64,000 bases of DNA from a virus (IMGVR_UViG_3300033552_000004:1-64000), one strand, 5' to 3'; positions 6,417-13,499 are shown, counted from the stretch's first letter. A program made the numbers and translations. The notes: generated by a model not told the origin, from the letters alone.

Positions 6417-6683
6417 TTAATTAACGAACAATTCAACACCGCCAGTGCGGATGCTCTGGATAGTGTCCATGTTGACGTTGCGATAGTTGCGGGCCTGCAT
6501 GTCAAAGATTGTCAGGTACTCGCTCAAACCCGCGACAGTGGGCGCAGCGCCCGTCTTTGACGCAATGTTCATGCGGCCATTCAGGCGGCGAACGCTTCCG
6601 TCTTTCTTGACAAAGGTGAGGCCAACGAATTTGTTGTTGGCAGTGCGGATGATTGACTTGAGGGTAGCGCGGGTTGTAACCAT
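6417..6683 (-). CDS. SH3 beta-barrel protein, DUF2693 family
   Basis: The 88-aa sequence fits DUF2693/SH3-barrel phage proteins: FVGLTFVKKDGSVRRLNGR, a variable loop, then YLTIFDMQARNYRNVNMDT and IQSIRTGGVEL. Its function is not established. Start ATG 6683. It leads a leftward unit 6683-5946 driven by the palindrome promoter at 6717-6754, with the L12-like gene 10 bp downstream. Confidence 0.8.
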   Translation of the reverse strand: MVTTRATLKSIIRTANNKFVGLTFVKKDGSVRRLNGRMNIASKTGAAPTVAGLSEYLTIFDMQARNYRNVNMDTIQSIRTGGVELFVN

Positions 6684-6716
6684 GATTTTCTTTCAGAGAT
6701 TTTGTTACGATGACTT

Positions 6717-6754
6717 ATTGTAGTGGAATTTTATTCAAATTCCCACTAATGAGA
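6717..6754 (-). promoter_or_regulatory. Palindrome promoter for the 6683 unit
   Basis: The palindrome tcccactaatgaga (6741-6754) lies 26 bp upstream, in minus orientation, of the -10 TACAAT (6722-6717). The leader tcatcgtaacaaaat follows. Confidence 0.68.
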
Positions 6755-6781
6755 GATTTAATTTTTAGTCAGTTTTCTTGA

Positions 6782-6982
6782 CTATACCAACCTAAAATCG
6801 TTCAGCGGAATAAATTCCCAAGGAGTAGTGACCAGAGTCCCTGCGTCGATCAGCGCAACCAGCGTTGCAACGCTTGCGCCCAGGCGCAGCATCGTCCATG
6901 CCTTATCATGCACAGTGCCATCAATCTTGCCAGCGACTCTTACCTCTACTTGAGCCATCTTTGATACTGTCGAGAGTGCCAT
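6782..6982 (-). CDS. Hypothetical early protein, 66 aa
   Basis: No family recognised. The N-terminal half is beta-like (QVEVRVAGKIDGTV); the middle is a hydrophobic helix (MLRLGASVATLVALIDAG). Start ATG 6982 follows agaagagaacgacATG. It is a single-gene leftward unit with its own palindrome promoter. Confidence 0.7.
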   Translation of the reverse strand: MALSTVSKMAQVEVRVAGKIDGTVHDKAWTMLRLGASVATLVALIDAGTLVTTPWEFIPLNDFRLV

Positions 6983-7013
6983 GTCGTTCTCTTCTGTTTG
7001 TTGCGATGCATTG

Positions 7014-7051
7014 ATGTTAGCACATCAATTCGGCAATTCCCAGTAATGAGA
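7014..7051 (-). promoter_or_regulatory. Palindrome promoter for the 6982 gene
   Basis: The palindrome tcccagtaatgaga (7038-7051) is 26 bp upstream (minus) of the extended -10 TGCTAACAT (about 7022-7014). The leader gcatcgcaacaaacag follows. Confidence 0.7.
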
Positions 7052-7064
7052 GGAAAAATAAAAT

Positions 7065-7469
7065 TTACTTTGCAACCCAGTAGCCCATGACGCGGCAGCG
7101 CGGTTTAGCTAGTGCAGGGCACAAATCGTGCTGCAAACCGTCGATCAGGGCGAATACGTGACCGCGTACGTTGACGATAAACGTACCAACAGGGTGCGCC
7201 GTAATGAAAGCTGCAACGGTTGGCAGATCACGCTTGTACACAGATGTGCGGTGATGCTCGCCAACGTACTTATCGTACGCTGCTACAAGCGGCTTATGCA
7301 TCACACCTTTGCCAGCCTTACGGCCATGCGCTTTAAGATGGCTGTGTGCCTCTGCATAGGGAATTTTTGCAGCAAGCGCCAGCGCACGTACAGTGCAATC
7401 GTTGCGCTCATAAAAGTAGCCGCTGGAAATCCTGCCAGAATCTGTAGTAACCAGTTGGTGTTTTGCCAT
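7065..7469 (-). CDS. Papain-like (C39-type) cysteine-peptidase-fold protein
   Basis: This 134-aa protein has the order expected of a compact papain-like fold: NDCTVRALALAA with Cys25 as candidate nucleophile on a helix, FIVNVRGHVFALIDG with His109 as candidate base and Asp114 nearby. Phage proteins of this type are common early genes of unknown substrate; they may be peptidases or catalytically modified folds. Start ATG 7469. The upstream sequence carries a -10 TATACT (about 7507-7502, minus) and the leader atcgcaacaaacaattg. Confidence 0.75.
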   Translation of the reverse strand: MAKHQLVTTDSGRISSGYFYERNDCTVRALALAAKIPYAEAHSHLKAHGRKAGKGVMHKPLVAAYDKYVGEHHRTSVYKRDLPTVAAFITAHPVGTFIVNVRGHVFALIDGLQHDLCPALAKPRCRVMGYWVAK

Positions 7470-7520
7470 TTTCTTCTCAATTGTTTGTTGCGATGATCAG
7501 AGTATACATGAGTTACAACA

Positions 7521-7583
7521 CTACTTGACGATGCCCCTATATTTAAGAGCCTTGAGCCAGTATTTTTGGCTTTGCGCGTCCAT
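7521..7583 (-). CDS. 20-residue ORF matching the C-terminus of the 220-552 protein
   Basis: ATG 7583 opens a 20-codon frame whose protein DAQSQKYWLKALKYRGIVK parallels DAQSLRYWEKACKAAGVVK at the end of the 220-552 protein. It begins 10 bases after the stop of 7593-7811. It is either a true microprotein or a remnant of a deleted larger gene. The match argues against chance, but expression is unproven. Confidence 0.5.
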   Translation of the reverse strand: MDAQSQKYWLKALKYRGIVK

Positions 7584-7592
7584 TCTCAATTT

Positions 7593-7811
7593 TCAGAAGT
7601 CAAGCTTCCCCGAAAACCTCACAAGAAAGTCCACAGCTTGCTCTACTGTAGAGCCTGAGTGTTGTGCAATTTTCTCCCCGTGTTCATACAGCGTGGCCGT
7701 GTACTGCAGACCCTTACCAATGCCATATCCGGGGTCTACGCTAACTGTCAGGCGTATTTCCATATTTGCAGCCATCATTTTAACGGCTGTGTCTTCTTTT
7801 AATACTGTCAT
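7593..7811 (-). CDS. Hypothetical early protein, 72 aa
   Basis: No family recognised. A beta-rich middle (EIRLTVSVDPGYG, YTATLYEHGEKIAQH) is followed by a helix (TVEQAVDFLVRF), a layout common in small phage proteins. Start ATG 7811 is chosen because an upstream -10 TAGAAT (near 7855) leads into it. An alternative start is the double ATG 11 codons further on. The ribosome site is weak. Confidence 0.6.
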   Translation of the reverse strand: MTVLKEDTAVKMMAANMEIRLTVSVDPGYGIGKGLQYTATLYEHGEKIAQHSGSTVEQAVDFLVRFSGKLDF

Positions 7812-7857
7812 GTTGTGGCCTGTAGTGGTTTGGTTGTTTGAAGCTTGAATTCTAGCA

Positions 7858-8106
7858 TTACTCTTTGATCTGCACAACCGTTTTGCTGTTGACGTAGTGC
7901 GTATTTTTCCAGCCGAAATTCTTGCGGTAGGCATTCGGCACGTACTCTCCCGTCGTGTCCTTGACGTAACCTGGGGCCACATGCTCCAGCACAGCATCAG
8001 CTGCGCCCCTGACGATGTGTGTGGCCCTGCCGTAGCCAGCTGCCTTGGCAATGGCATTGGCGGTCTTTTGGTAAGCTTTGACGTGTGCGTCGAGAGTATT
8101 GGTCAT
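7858..8106 (-). CDS. Hypothetical early protein, 82 aa
   Basis: No family recognised. A basic helical N-terminus (HVKAYQKTANAIAKAAGYG) is followed by a tyrosine- and asparagine-rich tail. Start ATG 8106 has aaaccggaattttcaaATG in front, and the conserved leader accgcaacaaacaaacc with a -10 TATACT (near 8134) upstream. Confidence 0.72.
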   Translation of the reverse strand: MTNTLDAHVKAYQKTANAIAKAAGYGRATHIVRGAADAVLEHVAPGYVKDTTGEYVPNAYRKNFGWKNTHYVNSKTVVQIKE

Positions 8107-8179
8107 TTGAAAATTCCGGTTTGTTTGTTGCGGTGATTAAGTATAAGCGGAAATTCTCTGTTTTCCGCTTGTTTCAAAA

Positions 8180-8446
8180 TTATTTTGGAAAATAAGTTGT
8201 CTTTACGTTCCAGCTTTGCAGCACGGGCTTGCCCTCTGCATCTTCATCAATAGCCACGTACACCACTGTTTTTAGGATGCTTGCAAAGCGCACTTCACGG
8301 CCAAAGACAATTTCATATCTGAGCTTGTGCGATAACGGCCAAGCATCTGTCGTCTCAGCAAAGCAGGCCCAGCGCTTTGCCCCAGTGTCGTCGCGCCATT
8401 CGATCTGGCCTGCTGGAAGATTGGAGATTTCGTAAGCTGTCTTCAT
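8180..8446 (-). CDS. Hypothetical early protein, 88 aa
   Basis: No family recognised. It is rich in Trp and Tyr with beta-like alternation (QIEWRDDTGAKRWACFAE, ILKTVVYVAIDEDAEGK). Start ATG 8446 behind ctgaaagagccgaaATG. It is a single-gene leftward unit with a palindrome promoter at 8483-8515. Confidence 0.72.
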   Translation of the reverse strand: MKTAYEISNLPAGQIEWRDDTGAKRWACFAETTDAWPLSHKLRYEIVFGREVRFASILKTVVYVAIDEDAEGKPVLQSWNVKTTYFPK

Positions 8447-8482
8447 TTCGGCTCTTTCAGAGTTGTTTAATTGTCTGAGAGA

Positions 8483-8515
8483 ATTCTATCACGCCTGTAT
8501 TCCCAGTAATGGGAA
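8483..8515 (-). promoter_or_regulatory. Palindrome promoter for the 8446 gene
   Basis: The perfect palindrome TTCCCAGTAATGGGAA-type site (8500-8515) lies 20 bp upstream (minus) of the -10 TAGAAT (8488-8483). The leader ctctcagacaattaaacaac matches those near 1840 and 2360. Confidence 0.65.
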
Positions 8516-8603
8516 TCTTGCTCTTTATTTGCGCCAGTGAGCTTTCAGGGGTCGATGGAAAACGCTTTACACATAGGCCATTTTGGCCCATGCAGAAAGT
8601 TCT

Positions 8604-8789
8604 TTACAGTGTTACGCGAGATGCCAGAGCCTCGCTAATTTCTCCGCTACGGCGCAGGCTGTCAACAAACTCACAGAACGCAGTCCGAACATCAGCAGGG
8701 TAGGCGTTCTGTGTCTTACGTGGTGAGCGCTTAAACTGCGGATTTTGATTCCAGAATTCATCGCGGATTTGTTTTTGAATTGCCAGCAT
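8604..8789 (-). CDS. Hypothetical basic helical protein, 61 aa
   Basis: Start ATG 8789 with the purine stretch aaccgaaagagc upstream. A longer in-frame start would overlap 8840-8998 and lacks a ribosome site. The C-terminal helices (VRTAFCEFVDSLRRSG, ISEALASRVTL) resemble short phage and plasmid proteins that also end in an LA-x-R-x-TL motif. The activity is unknown; the basic N-terminal half could bind nucleic acid. Confidence 0.65.
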   Translation of the reverse strand: MLAIQKQIRDEFWNQNPQFKRSPRKTQNAYPADVRTAFCEFVDSLRRSGEISEALASRVTL

Positions 8790-8839
8790 GATGCTCTTTC
8801 GGTTGTTGAAGTGTTTAGTGTAGCGGGTTTTACGATGTT

Positions 8840-8998
8840 TTAGGCTGTTTGAAAAAATCTTTCTTCTCTTTCTTCTTTTGTCTCGCTTACCGCACTCATC
8901 CAGCGTCGGCAATTGCCACGGTCTAAGCTTGAGAATTGGACGATGCCGACGGAGTTGATTACCTGGTAGAGCTTACCTGTTTTTACGATAGTGTACAA
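8840..8998 (-). CDS. Small basic protein, 52 aa, paralogue of 2412-2564
   Basis: The frame opens at TTG 8998, five bases after aaggag. Homology to the ATG-started protein at 2412-2564 fixes this start: LYTIVKTGKLYQV aligns with MYRILKLGRLYRV, and both contain GIVQFSSLDRG and CRRW. The C-terminal tails differ; this one is a charged EEREERFF segment. Two diverged copies 6 kb apart suggest gene duplication and a shared binding role. No known family recognised. Confidence 0.75.
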   Translation of the reverse strand: MYTIVKTGKLYQVINSVGIVQFSSLDRGNCRRWMSAVSETKEEREERFFQTA

Positions 8999-9053
8999 AA
9001 TTGCTCCTTGGTTGTAGGTTAAGAGTTACTGGGTTGTCCAGTAATGCGGAAAA

Positions 9054-9317
9054 TTAAAAAGTACGGCTGAAACCTTCGCAGTGGACAATCCTGATGCCAC
9101 TGCGCGTGCCAATAATGACAAGGGCAAAGCAGTGCGTGTCCGAAAGCTTCTTTTCATCCCCCGCGTTGCTGGCAGTGAGCATTACGGCATTACCTGATAC
9201 GTCCTCAGCATTAAAGAACACTGGGCCGTTGCTCCAGCGCTCACCGTCCAAGCGCTTTGCCCCGTTCGTGATGTTGCGCGTAATGCGCTGGACAGTGGAG
9301 AGTTGGGACTTGTTCAT
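9054..9317 (-). CDS. Hypothetical early protein, 87 aa
   Basis: Start ATG 9317 behind ctcggagccactccATG. The N-terminus is a basic helix (STVQRITRNITNGAKRL), followed by a beta-rich domain (PVFFNAEDVSGNAVMLTAS, CFALVIIGTRSGIRIVHCEG). No family recognised. Its own promoter lies at 9347-9386. Confidence 0.72.
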   Translation of the reverse strand: MNKSQLSTVQRITRNITNGAKRLDGERWSNGPVFFNAEDVSGNAVMLTASNAGDEKKLSDTHCFALVIIGTRSGIRIVHCEGFSRTF

Positions 9318-9346
9318 GGAGTGGCTCCGAGTTGTTTTGAGCCTCA

Positions 9347-9386
9347 ATGTTAGCACGACAAACCTGGTGCAATCCCAGTAATGAGA
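9347..9386 (-). promoter_or_regulatory. Palindrome promoter for the 9317 gene
   Basis: The palindrome tcccagtaatgaga (9373-9386) lies 28 bp upstream (minus) of the extended -10 TGCTAACAT, identical to that of the 6982 gene. Confidence 0.68.
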
Positions 9387-9454
9387 GATTATTTTAAATA
9401 TTTGCTAATCACTAGGGCAGCGCACTAATAGGAATGCATTGCGGGAACGCTTCC

Positions 9455-9710
9455 CGCTCACCAGGTGCGCCGGAAAATTTATTTTTCATTCACCGCACGG
9501 ACGGCAGCAATCCAGGTGTACAATCGAAAAATGCAACGGGATTTGTAGGCCGCTGCCTGCGCGTCTGTTTTTAAATTCCGATCATGTCGGGGTCGAGCCG
9601 ATGCATGGGTTTCCGGGCCGAAGGTTGTGTTTTACGATTGATTTGGGGGTGAGGTTGGGGCAGGGCGGTTATATAGGGTCAGCTGCTTTAAATTTTGTTT
9701 TCCGGTGGAA
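9455..9710. repeat. Duplicated non-coding block A, copy 2
   Basis: Shares in order cgctcaccaggtgcgcc (9455-9471), caatcgaaaaatgcaa (9521), tgtgttttacgattgattt (9626), ggggcagggc and tatatag...ctgctttaaatttt with 3438-3872. The gene-free interval 9387-9779 contains nothing else I can support. Confidence 0.8.
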
Positions 9711-9779
9711 TTTCAAATCGGCAAGCAGAGGGGTAGCTGCCAGGCGCTGCAGATTTCCATGCTGCAACGCTGATTTATT

Positions 9780-10283
9780 TTAAGGAAAAGCCTTCAGCAT
9801 CTCATCAGCCGCCTGCCACTGCTTGAAACCCATACCGTCATAAACATCACACCTGACAAGAGAGTCTTGTACAGGCCGCATGTCTGCCATGTCGTCCAGC
9901 ACAACGAAGTTGTTGAAGCGATCAATGTTGTTTTCAATCCAGTGCTGTATCTCACGGCCACGGTCTGATGTCTTTCCGTCCTCGTCGCTGTAAACCCAAC
10001 TCCGAGTCTTCCACCAAACATGGTTTTGCCAGATGTAGTCGCCCAAGTTAGGACACGCAGCGTTCAGTATAGCTTCCATAGCATCCTTGGCAAACATGTC
10101 CCGCCACATGCTGCTCATCACAATCTTTGCGTTGTTTTCCTCACACAATCGACTGACAAGCATACACGCCACTGGGTCGAGATAAGATTGAATACCAGTG
10201 CTCCTCATGCCTGTGCAGGCGCGGGGTGTGCACAAAACGCCGTCGATGTCCAAGAATATTACGTTGGGCAGGGTTTCACTCAC
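9780..10283 (-). CDS. HAD-superfamily phosphatase, SAK-type RNA-repair-like
   Basis: This 167-aa protein has the HAD motif I IFLDIDGVL (Asp12 nucleophile, Asp14), motif II IVMSSMWR with its Ser (about 54-61), and a motif IV-like VVLDDMADM. The layout fits the HAD domains annotated as Swiss-army-knife RNA repair (HAD_SAK type), which I infer remove phosphates from nucleic-acid ends or nucleotides. Start GTG 10283 overlaps the upstream stop as GTGA, so it is coupled to 10280-10519. Confidence 0.78.
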   Translation of the reverse strand: MSETLPNVIFLDIDGVLCTPRACTGMRSTGIQSYLDPVACMLVSRLCEENNAKIVMSSMWRDMFAKDAMEAILNAACPNLGDYIWQNHVWWKTRSWVYSDEDGKTSDRGREIQHWIENNIDRFNNFVVLDDMADMRPVQDSLVRCDVYDGMGFKQWQAADEMLKAFP

Positions 10284-10519
10284 AGTCGTTGCTCATAATT
10301 TTCTTGGATTTGCTCGTACAAGGTAGGCGGCTCGTTTTGGTGGATGCCTTCAATAAAGTATTCAAGGCCGCATGGAGAGCCGTGCATACTCCAAAGGTCG
10401 CTACCGCAGTACCTGATGCACTTTTGGCAAATGTATTGACGCAGCGCGTCAGTTGCCATTTCAAGTGTTTCATACTTCTCCGTCCAGCCGGGATAACTCA
10501 GTTTGTGTAGCGTGTACAT
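10280..10519 (-). CDS. Cysteine-containing hypothetical protein, 79 aa
   Basis: Start ATG 10519 has a strong gggagg site; longer in-frame starts do not. The middle carries four cysteines (C31, C34, C38, C50) that could form a small zinc site (CQKCIRYC). No family recognised. It overlaps the HAD gene by four bases (GTGA), suggesting a shared process. Confidence 0.72.
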   Translation of the reverse strand: MYTLHKLSYPGWTEKYETLEMATDALRQYICQKCIRYCGSDLWSMHGSPCGLEYFIEGIHQNEPPTLYEQIQENYEQRL

Positions 10520-10575
10520 GGCCCCTCCCAATGTTGTTGTAAATTGTGCCAGATGCCTCCTGCCAAAGGCTGCAC

Positions 10576-10627
10576 ATCTGACATTCAATCTTGAAAATCC
10601 TCGACTTGATTTCAAAAATGTCGGAGG
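10576..10627. repeat. Duplicated non-coding element B, copy 2
   Basis: Aligns with 4741-4791 (atcttgaaaatc, gatttcaaaaat, tcggagg). On the minus strand it directly follows the stop codon of 10633-11121. Confidence 0.8.
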
Positions 10628-10632
10628 ATATT

Positions 10633-11121
10633 TCAAATATCAGGAACCTTTAGTGATTCTTCAATAGCCGCAAGCAACAACGCCTTGGCATCGTATTTAC
10701 CTGTGGATTCCAATATCACAGCCAACGCTGCCCATAAGGGCAGCTTCGCATTCATATCTAAGAAGCTCGCCAGGGGCGTGCCTACAGCTTCTACAATATC
10801 CGCATTTTGCATTTTAGCTTTCCTAAGCATTGTACGTAAGCGTGACGCAGTGGCCGGTTCAAGACTGTGCGGCGCTCGTAGACCTGCCGCACGGATGATA
10901 CTGCGCATGAACTTCTCGTCAACGAAGTCTTGGCGCGTATCAAGCGTTGCCCATTGGGCAATCTTAGCCTGTCGGCTGGCTACGCCAGCCTCCCTCTGCT
11001 CAGCTGTAAATATTCTAGGCCCAAAGCCTGTCTTTTGTATGGTGTTTTCCTCTTCAAAACTGTCTTCATCGCAGACCGGCAGTGTACCTGCTTCAGGCTC
11101 ATTAATGAGAGTATTGCTCAT
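10633..11121 (-). CDS. Hypothetical protein, 162 aa
   Basis: No family recognised. The N-terminus is acidic and probably disordered (1-30); the remainder is helical, with AEQREAGVASRQAKIAQW and a long Ala/Leu-rich C-terminus. Start ATG 11121 has an excellent gaggagg site. A partial palindrome (ctcattaatgaga, 11098-11110) lies just inside the coding sequence. Confidence 0.75.
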   Translation of the reverse strand: MSNTLINEPEAGTLPVCDEDSFEEENTIQKTGFGPRIFTAEQREAGVASRQAKIAQWATLDTRQDFVDEKFMRSIIRAAGLRAPHSLEPATASRLRTMLRKAKMQNADIVEAVGTPLASFLDMNAKLPLWAALAVILESTGKYDAKALLLAAIEESLKVPDI

Positions 11122-11139
11122 TTTTCCTCCTCTGTTGTT

Positions 11140-11349
11140 TTATTGGTTTTCAGTGCTGTAGGGCTTCAACCGCTCCACAGCGTACGTGTCCAGCCACATC
11201 CTCACATAGCCTGGCACATACTCAGGCGATGCCATTGCACCGGCCCAAGCCTGCTCAAGCTCCGTGCCCTGTTCAGGCACAGGAAACATGTCTCGAATCT
11301 CGGCAAGCAGGCCACCGATTTCGCCCATTGAAATGTCGTCTTCGCTCAT
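11140..11349 (-). CDS. Hypothetical acidic protein, 69 aa
   Basis: No family recognised. Small, acidic and helical, with a Pro/Tyr-containing C-terminal half (ASPEYVPGYVRMWLDTY). ATG 11349 overlaps the stop of the MazG-like gene as ATGA, so it is translated with it. Confidence 0.72.
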   Translation of the reverse strand: MSEDDISMGEIGGLLAEIRDMFPVPEQGTELEQAWAGAMASPEYVPGYVRMWLDTYAVERLKPYSTENQ

Positions 11350-11708
11350 GGCGTGCCCACCTTGTCTGCACGTTCCTGTGCTGATGTATCGCTGTACTTC
11401 AAGCCAGCATAGCGGACACTCAGCTTTGCAATATTCCCGTCAATCGTCTCGTCACGGGTGATGTTCAATATCTGGCGAATTCGCTCCATGTAGAATTCCA
11501 AGTCGCCAAGCTCCTCTACGACGTTGGCACGGTCAATCGGTTTGCGGTAAATCACAGCCTTCTTCACTGCATCCAGAAGCTCACCCGCCTCGCCAGCAAC
11601 ACCTACGGCGACATGCAACAGGTCTGCGTCCTCCGCAGTGAGCGATGCACGAATGGCTTCTCCAGATTTTACGAGTGCTGCTACCATTTCGCCGTAATTA
11701 ATTCTCAT
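11346..11708 (-). CDS. MazG-like nucleotide pyrophosphohydrolase
   Basis: Start ATG 11708 gives 120 aa. The all-alpha MazG/dUTPase-2 pattern is visible: VAGEAGELLDAVKK (metal-binding E-x-x-E) and VVEELGDLEFYMERI (E-x-x-D). Such enzymes hydrolyse (d)NTPs to (d)NMP and pyrophosphate. Here the enzyme could trim unwanted host or modified nucleotides, or lower ppGpp-like signals, alongside the phage dNTP-making enzymes to the right. It is driven by a palindrome promoter (11737-11766). Confidence 0.85.
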   Translation of the reverse strand: MRINYGEMVAALVKSGEAIRASLTAEDADLLHVAVGVAGEAGELLDAVKKAVIYRKPIDRANVVEELGDLEFYMERIRQILNITRDETIDGNIAKLSVRYAGLKYSDTSAQERADKVGTP

Positions 11709-11736
11709 GTTTACCTTTAAAGTTACTGATGTGCCC

Positions 11737-11766
11737 ATTGTACACCATGTGCTCTCAATAATGGGA
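11737..11766 (-). promoter_or_regulatory. Palindrome promoter for the MazG-like gene
   Basis: The palindrome tctcaataatggga (11753-11766) is 18 bp upstream (minus) of the -10 TACAAT inside GGTGTACAAT (11746-11737). It is one of the cleanest examples, with the palindrome in the -35 position. Confidence 0.72.
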
Positions 11767-11767
11767 A

Positions 11768-12133
11768 TCATTCGGCCAGGGTTGCGTAGTTCCACCCAAC
11801 AAAGTCCTTTTCAGTGTGCGAGGTGCACCCGTGGCTCCAACCATACACCTTACCGTTCTCATATTTGGCAAAGTGACGGGGTATTCGGCTGTGGGACTCG
11901 TCATCCCGTACAAAAATCTTCGCATCGACTGCTACGTCGTGCCAAAGGCTGTATTCGACGAGGTCGTGCTCGTCGGGTCTACCGCTGTGAAGTCGCCCAC
12001 AACTGGTGTAGGTCAGCACATCCCCTGCAACAACTGCGACCACCGGGCAGTAGTCGCCCTTATCTGTGCAAAGGATTCGCACAGGCAAGCCGCTGCGCGT
12101 CTTGTAAGTTTTACCCATTTCAATTTTTTCCAT
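11768..12133 (-). CDS. Hypothetical beta-rich protein, 121 aa
   Basis: No named family recognised. It begins MGKTYKTRSGLPVRIL after a short leader, a pattern of small phage SH3-like domains, and has histidines and cysteines in the C-terminal half. Start ATG 12133 has aggagaattt in front. It lies 11 bp from 12145-12402 in the same leftward unit. Confidence 0.75.
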   Translation of the reverse strand: MEKIEMGKTYKTRSGLPVRILCTDKGDYCPVVAVVAGDVLTYTSCGRLHSGRPDEHDLVEYSLWHDVAVDAKIFVRDDESHSRIPRHFAKYENGKVYGWSHGCTSHTEKDFVGWNYATLAE

Positions 12134-12144
12134 AAATTCTCCTG

Positions 12145-12402
12145 TTAAGCAGCGCTAGCTGCGGGTTTATACCAACTCATCTGCCGCATAGCGGCAGCGT
12201 ATTCCGGTGACTCCACTGTAGCACCAACCTGCATTTCCAGCACGGAAATCTTCAGTGCCATTTCACGAATCCTCTCAGCCTGATTTTTCGTCTCATCCCA
12301 GAGTGCCAGCAATACCAGGTCTGCTTTTGTCTCTGTACTTTTCTCAAACCTCGCTTGCGCCTTGTGGTAGGCGGTGAGTGCTGGATTTTCTCTATTGCTC
12401 AT
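12145..12402 (-). CDS. Hypothetical coiled-coil protein, 85 aa
   Basis: No family recognised. Charged and helical throughout (TETKADLVLLALWDETKN, ERIREMALKISVLEMQ), probably a coiled coil. Start ATG 12402 behind caaggaagacATG. It is the first leftward gene after the divergence point. Confidence 0.72.
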   Translation of the reverse strand: MSNRENPALTAYHKAQARFEKSTETKADLVLLALWDETKNQAERIREMALKISVLEMQVGATVESPEYAAAMRQMSWYKPAASAA

Positions 12403-12599
12403 GTCTTCCTTGTCTGTTGTCTGTAAGTAGTTTCCGCTATGTAAGCACAGCCATTGTATCTAAAATCAGCTTCTATGTGGTGAAAGTTGTAAGTTTGGGT
12501 AACTTTAGGTTTGTTTGAAACGTAATTAATGCCTAAGAAGCGGGTGTTGTGTTTTTGCACAAACACAGAAATTACGTTGACAGGTGCAATGGATTTGTG
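12403..12599 (-). promoter_or_regulatory. Likely leftward promoter region
   Basis: A minus-strand -10 GATACAATGG (TACAAT at 12458-12453) lies 50 bp upstream of the first leftward gene. No clear -35 or palindrome is seen. No ORF supported. Confidence 0.35.
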
Positions 12600-12830
12600 C
12601 TATTTTATTAATAGTGTGTTTTAGGCTAGCTATAGACTAGTCTAAGACTATGCTTAAGCTTTATATTAGCTCTGAAAGAGCCTTATATGCTTAAGGTTAT
12701 ATAAGCACACTATCACTTATAAGTAACAGTTATTAGTAGTTGTTTTAAATGCTTAGAGCTATAAGAGAATAACCTATATCTACTTTAAGTTATAAGCATA
12801 GTCTATAGCTACGCTTTTTCGTGCTACAAA
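12600..12830. repeat. AT-rich nested inverted repeats (possible origin unwinding element)
   Basis: Visible arms: atagtgtg 12611-12618 with cacactat 12706-12713, central hairpin gctct-gaa-agagc 12669-12681, and a perfect 13-bp pair tagctatagacta 12627-12639 with tagtctatagcta 12799-12811. The segment is markedly AT-rich and gene-free. Confidence 0.8.
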
Positions 12831-13043
12831 CCTGGCGCAAAGCCTGCGGCCTGTTTAAAGCCTCTCCAAGCGATTTGTTTGGTGTCAGGCTAGGGTAGGC
12901 AGGGGTAGGGCGTTTACGCAGCTTCCAGACCCATTACAGCAAGCAACAACCCGCTTTACCGACGACTTTGAAGCTGCTGGGTTGGTGCGCTTGGGGGTGC
13001 TGTGTCCGTATTCTACTGTAAGACGGCTGTTTGGGTTTACTGG

Positions 13044-13197
13044 TTATCCACAGCTGCCCCGGTAACAGGTATTTTAGGTAAAAACTCTTGGAACCCGCAC
13101 CAGCATTGGCTTTTGCTTGTGGGTAACAACACTTATCCACAAGCAGTGAAGCAGTGAATTTTGCTTTCTCTGGTGTGTTATCAACAGCTTGTGCACA
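13044..13197. other. Cluster of DnaA-box-like sites (candidate replication origin)
   Basis: Two perfect TTATCCACA boxes (13044-13052 and 13133-13141), one TTACCCACA on the minus strand (13126-13118), TTATCAACA (13178-13186) and TTGTGCACA (13189-13197). The 13133 box closes an 8-bp inverted repeat gcttgtgg/ccacaagc. The cluster is next to the AT-rich repeats and to a RepL-like gene. Confidence 0.7.
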
Positions 13198-13438
13198 ATC
13201 GTTAAAAACTTCTTATACCTTTTTAGGCTGTAAAGTTGACCACCCCATGCCTGTTTGCCGAAGCTGCCTGGCGTGGACAACTTACCTCGCGGCGGTGGGG
13301 TCTTATTAAGAAGCCATCAGGCTGCAACCCGCATGGATGCTAGGTGGCGCGGACAGAAATTGACGACTAGCGGCCAACATCAGACGATTAGAGGCCATTC
13401 GTTGCTTACGGTTTGGCCGGTTATTGTCAAAAAAGCCA
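13198..13438. other. Gene-free remainder of the control region
   Basis: No supported ORF. It is less AT-rich, with no clear repeats, and leads into the rightward promoter at 13439. Confidence 0.6.
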
Positions 13439-13467
13439 TTGACAGTGGCACCCTGCCGACGTATAGT
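13439..13467 (+). promoter_or_regulatory. Strong sigma70-type rightward promoter
   Basis: A consensus -35 TTGACA (13439-13444), an exact 17-bp spacer and a -10 TATAGT (13462-13467), 32 bp before the start of the RepL-like gene. It is the only near-consensus sigma70 promoter I found in the window. Confidence 0.88.
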
Positions 13468-13499
13468 TGGCACTCAGACTAACAAAACAAGGAGTAGAT

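Noticed and set aside
8457-8591. 44-codon minus-strand ORF
   Set aside because: It runs through the palindrome promoter of the 8446 gene and has no ribosome site.
9439-9783. Plus-strand 114-codon ORF
   Set aside because: Covers duplicated block A and ends in the HAD gene's 3' end. Its frame shifts relative to the first copy before the tatatag tract. The short protein similarity between the two copies is explained by the DNA similarity.
12934-13280. Minus-strand ORFs of 68 codons in the control region
   Set aside because: They overlap the DnaA-box cluster, lack ribosome sites and have no recognisable protein character.
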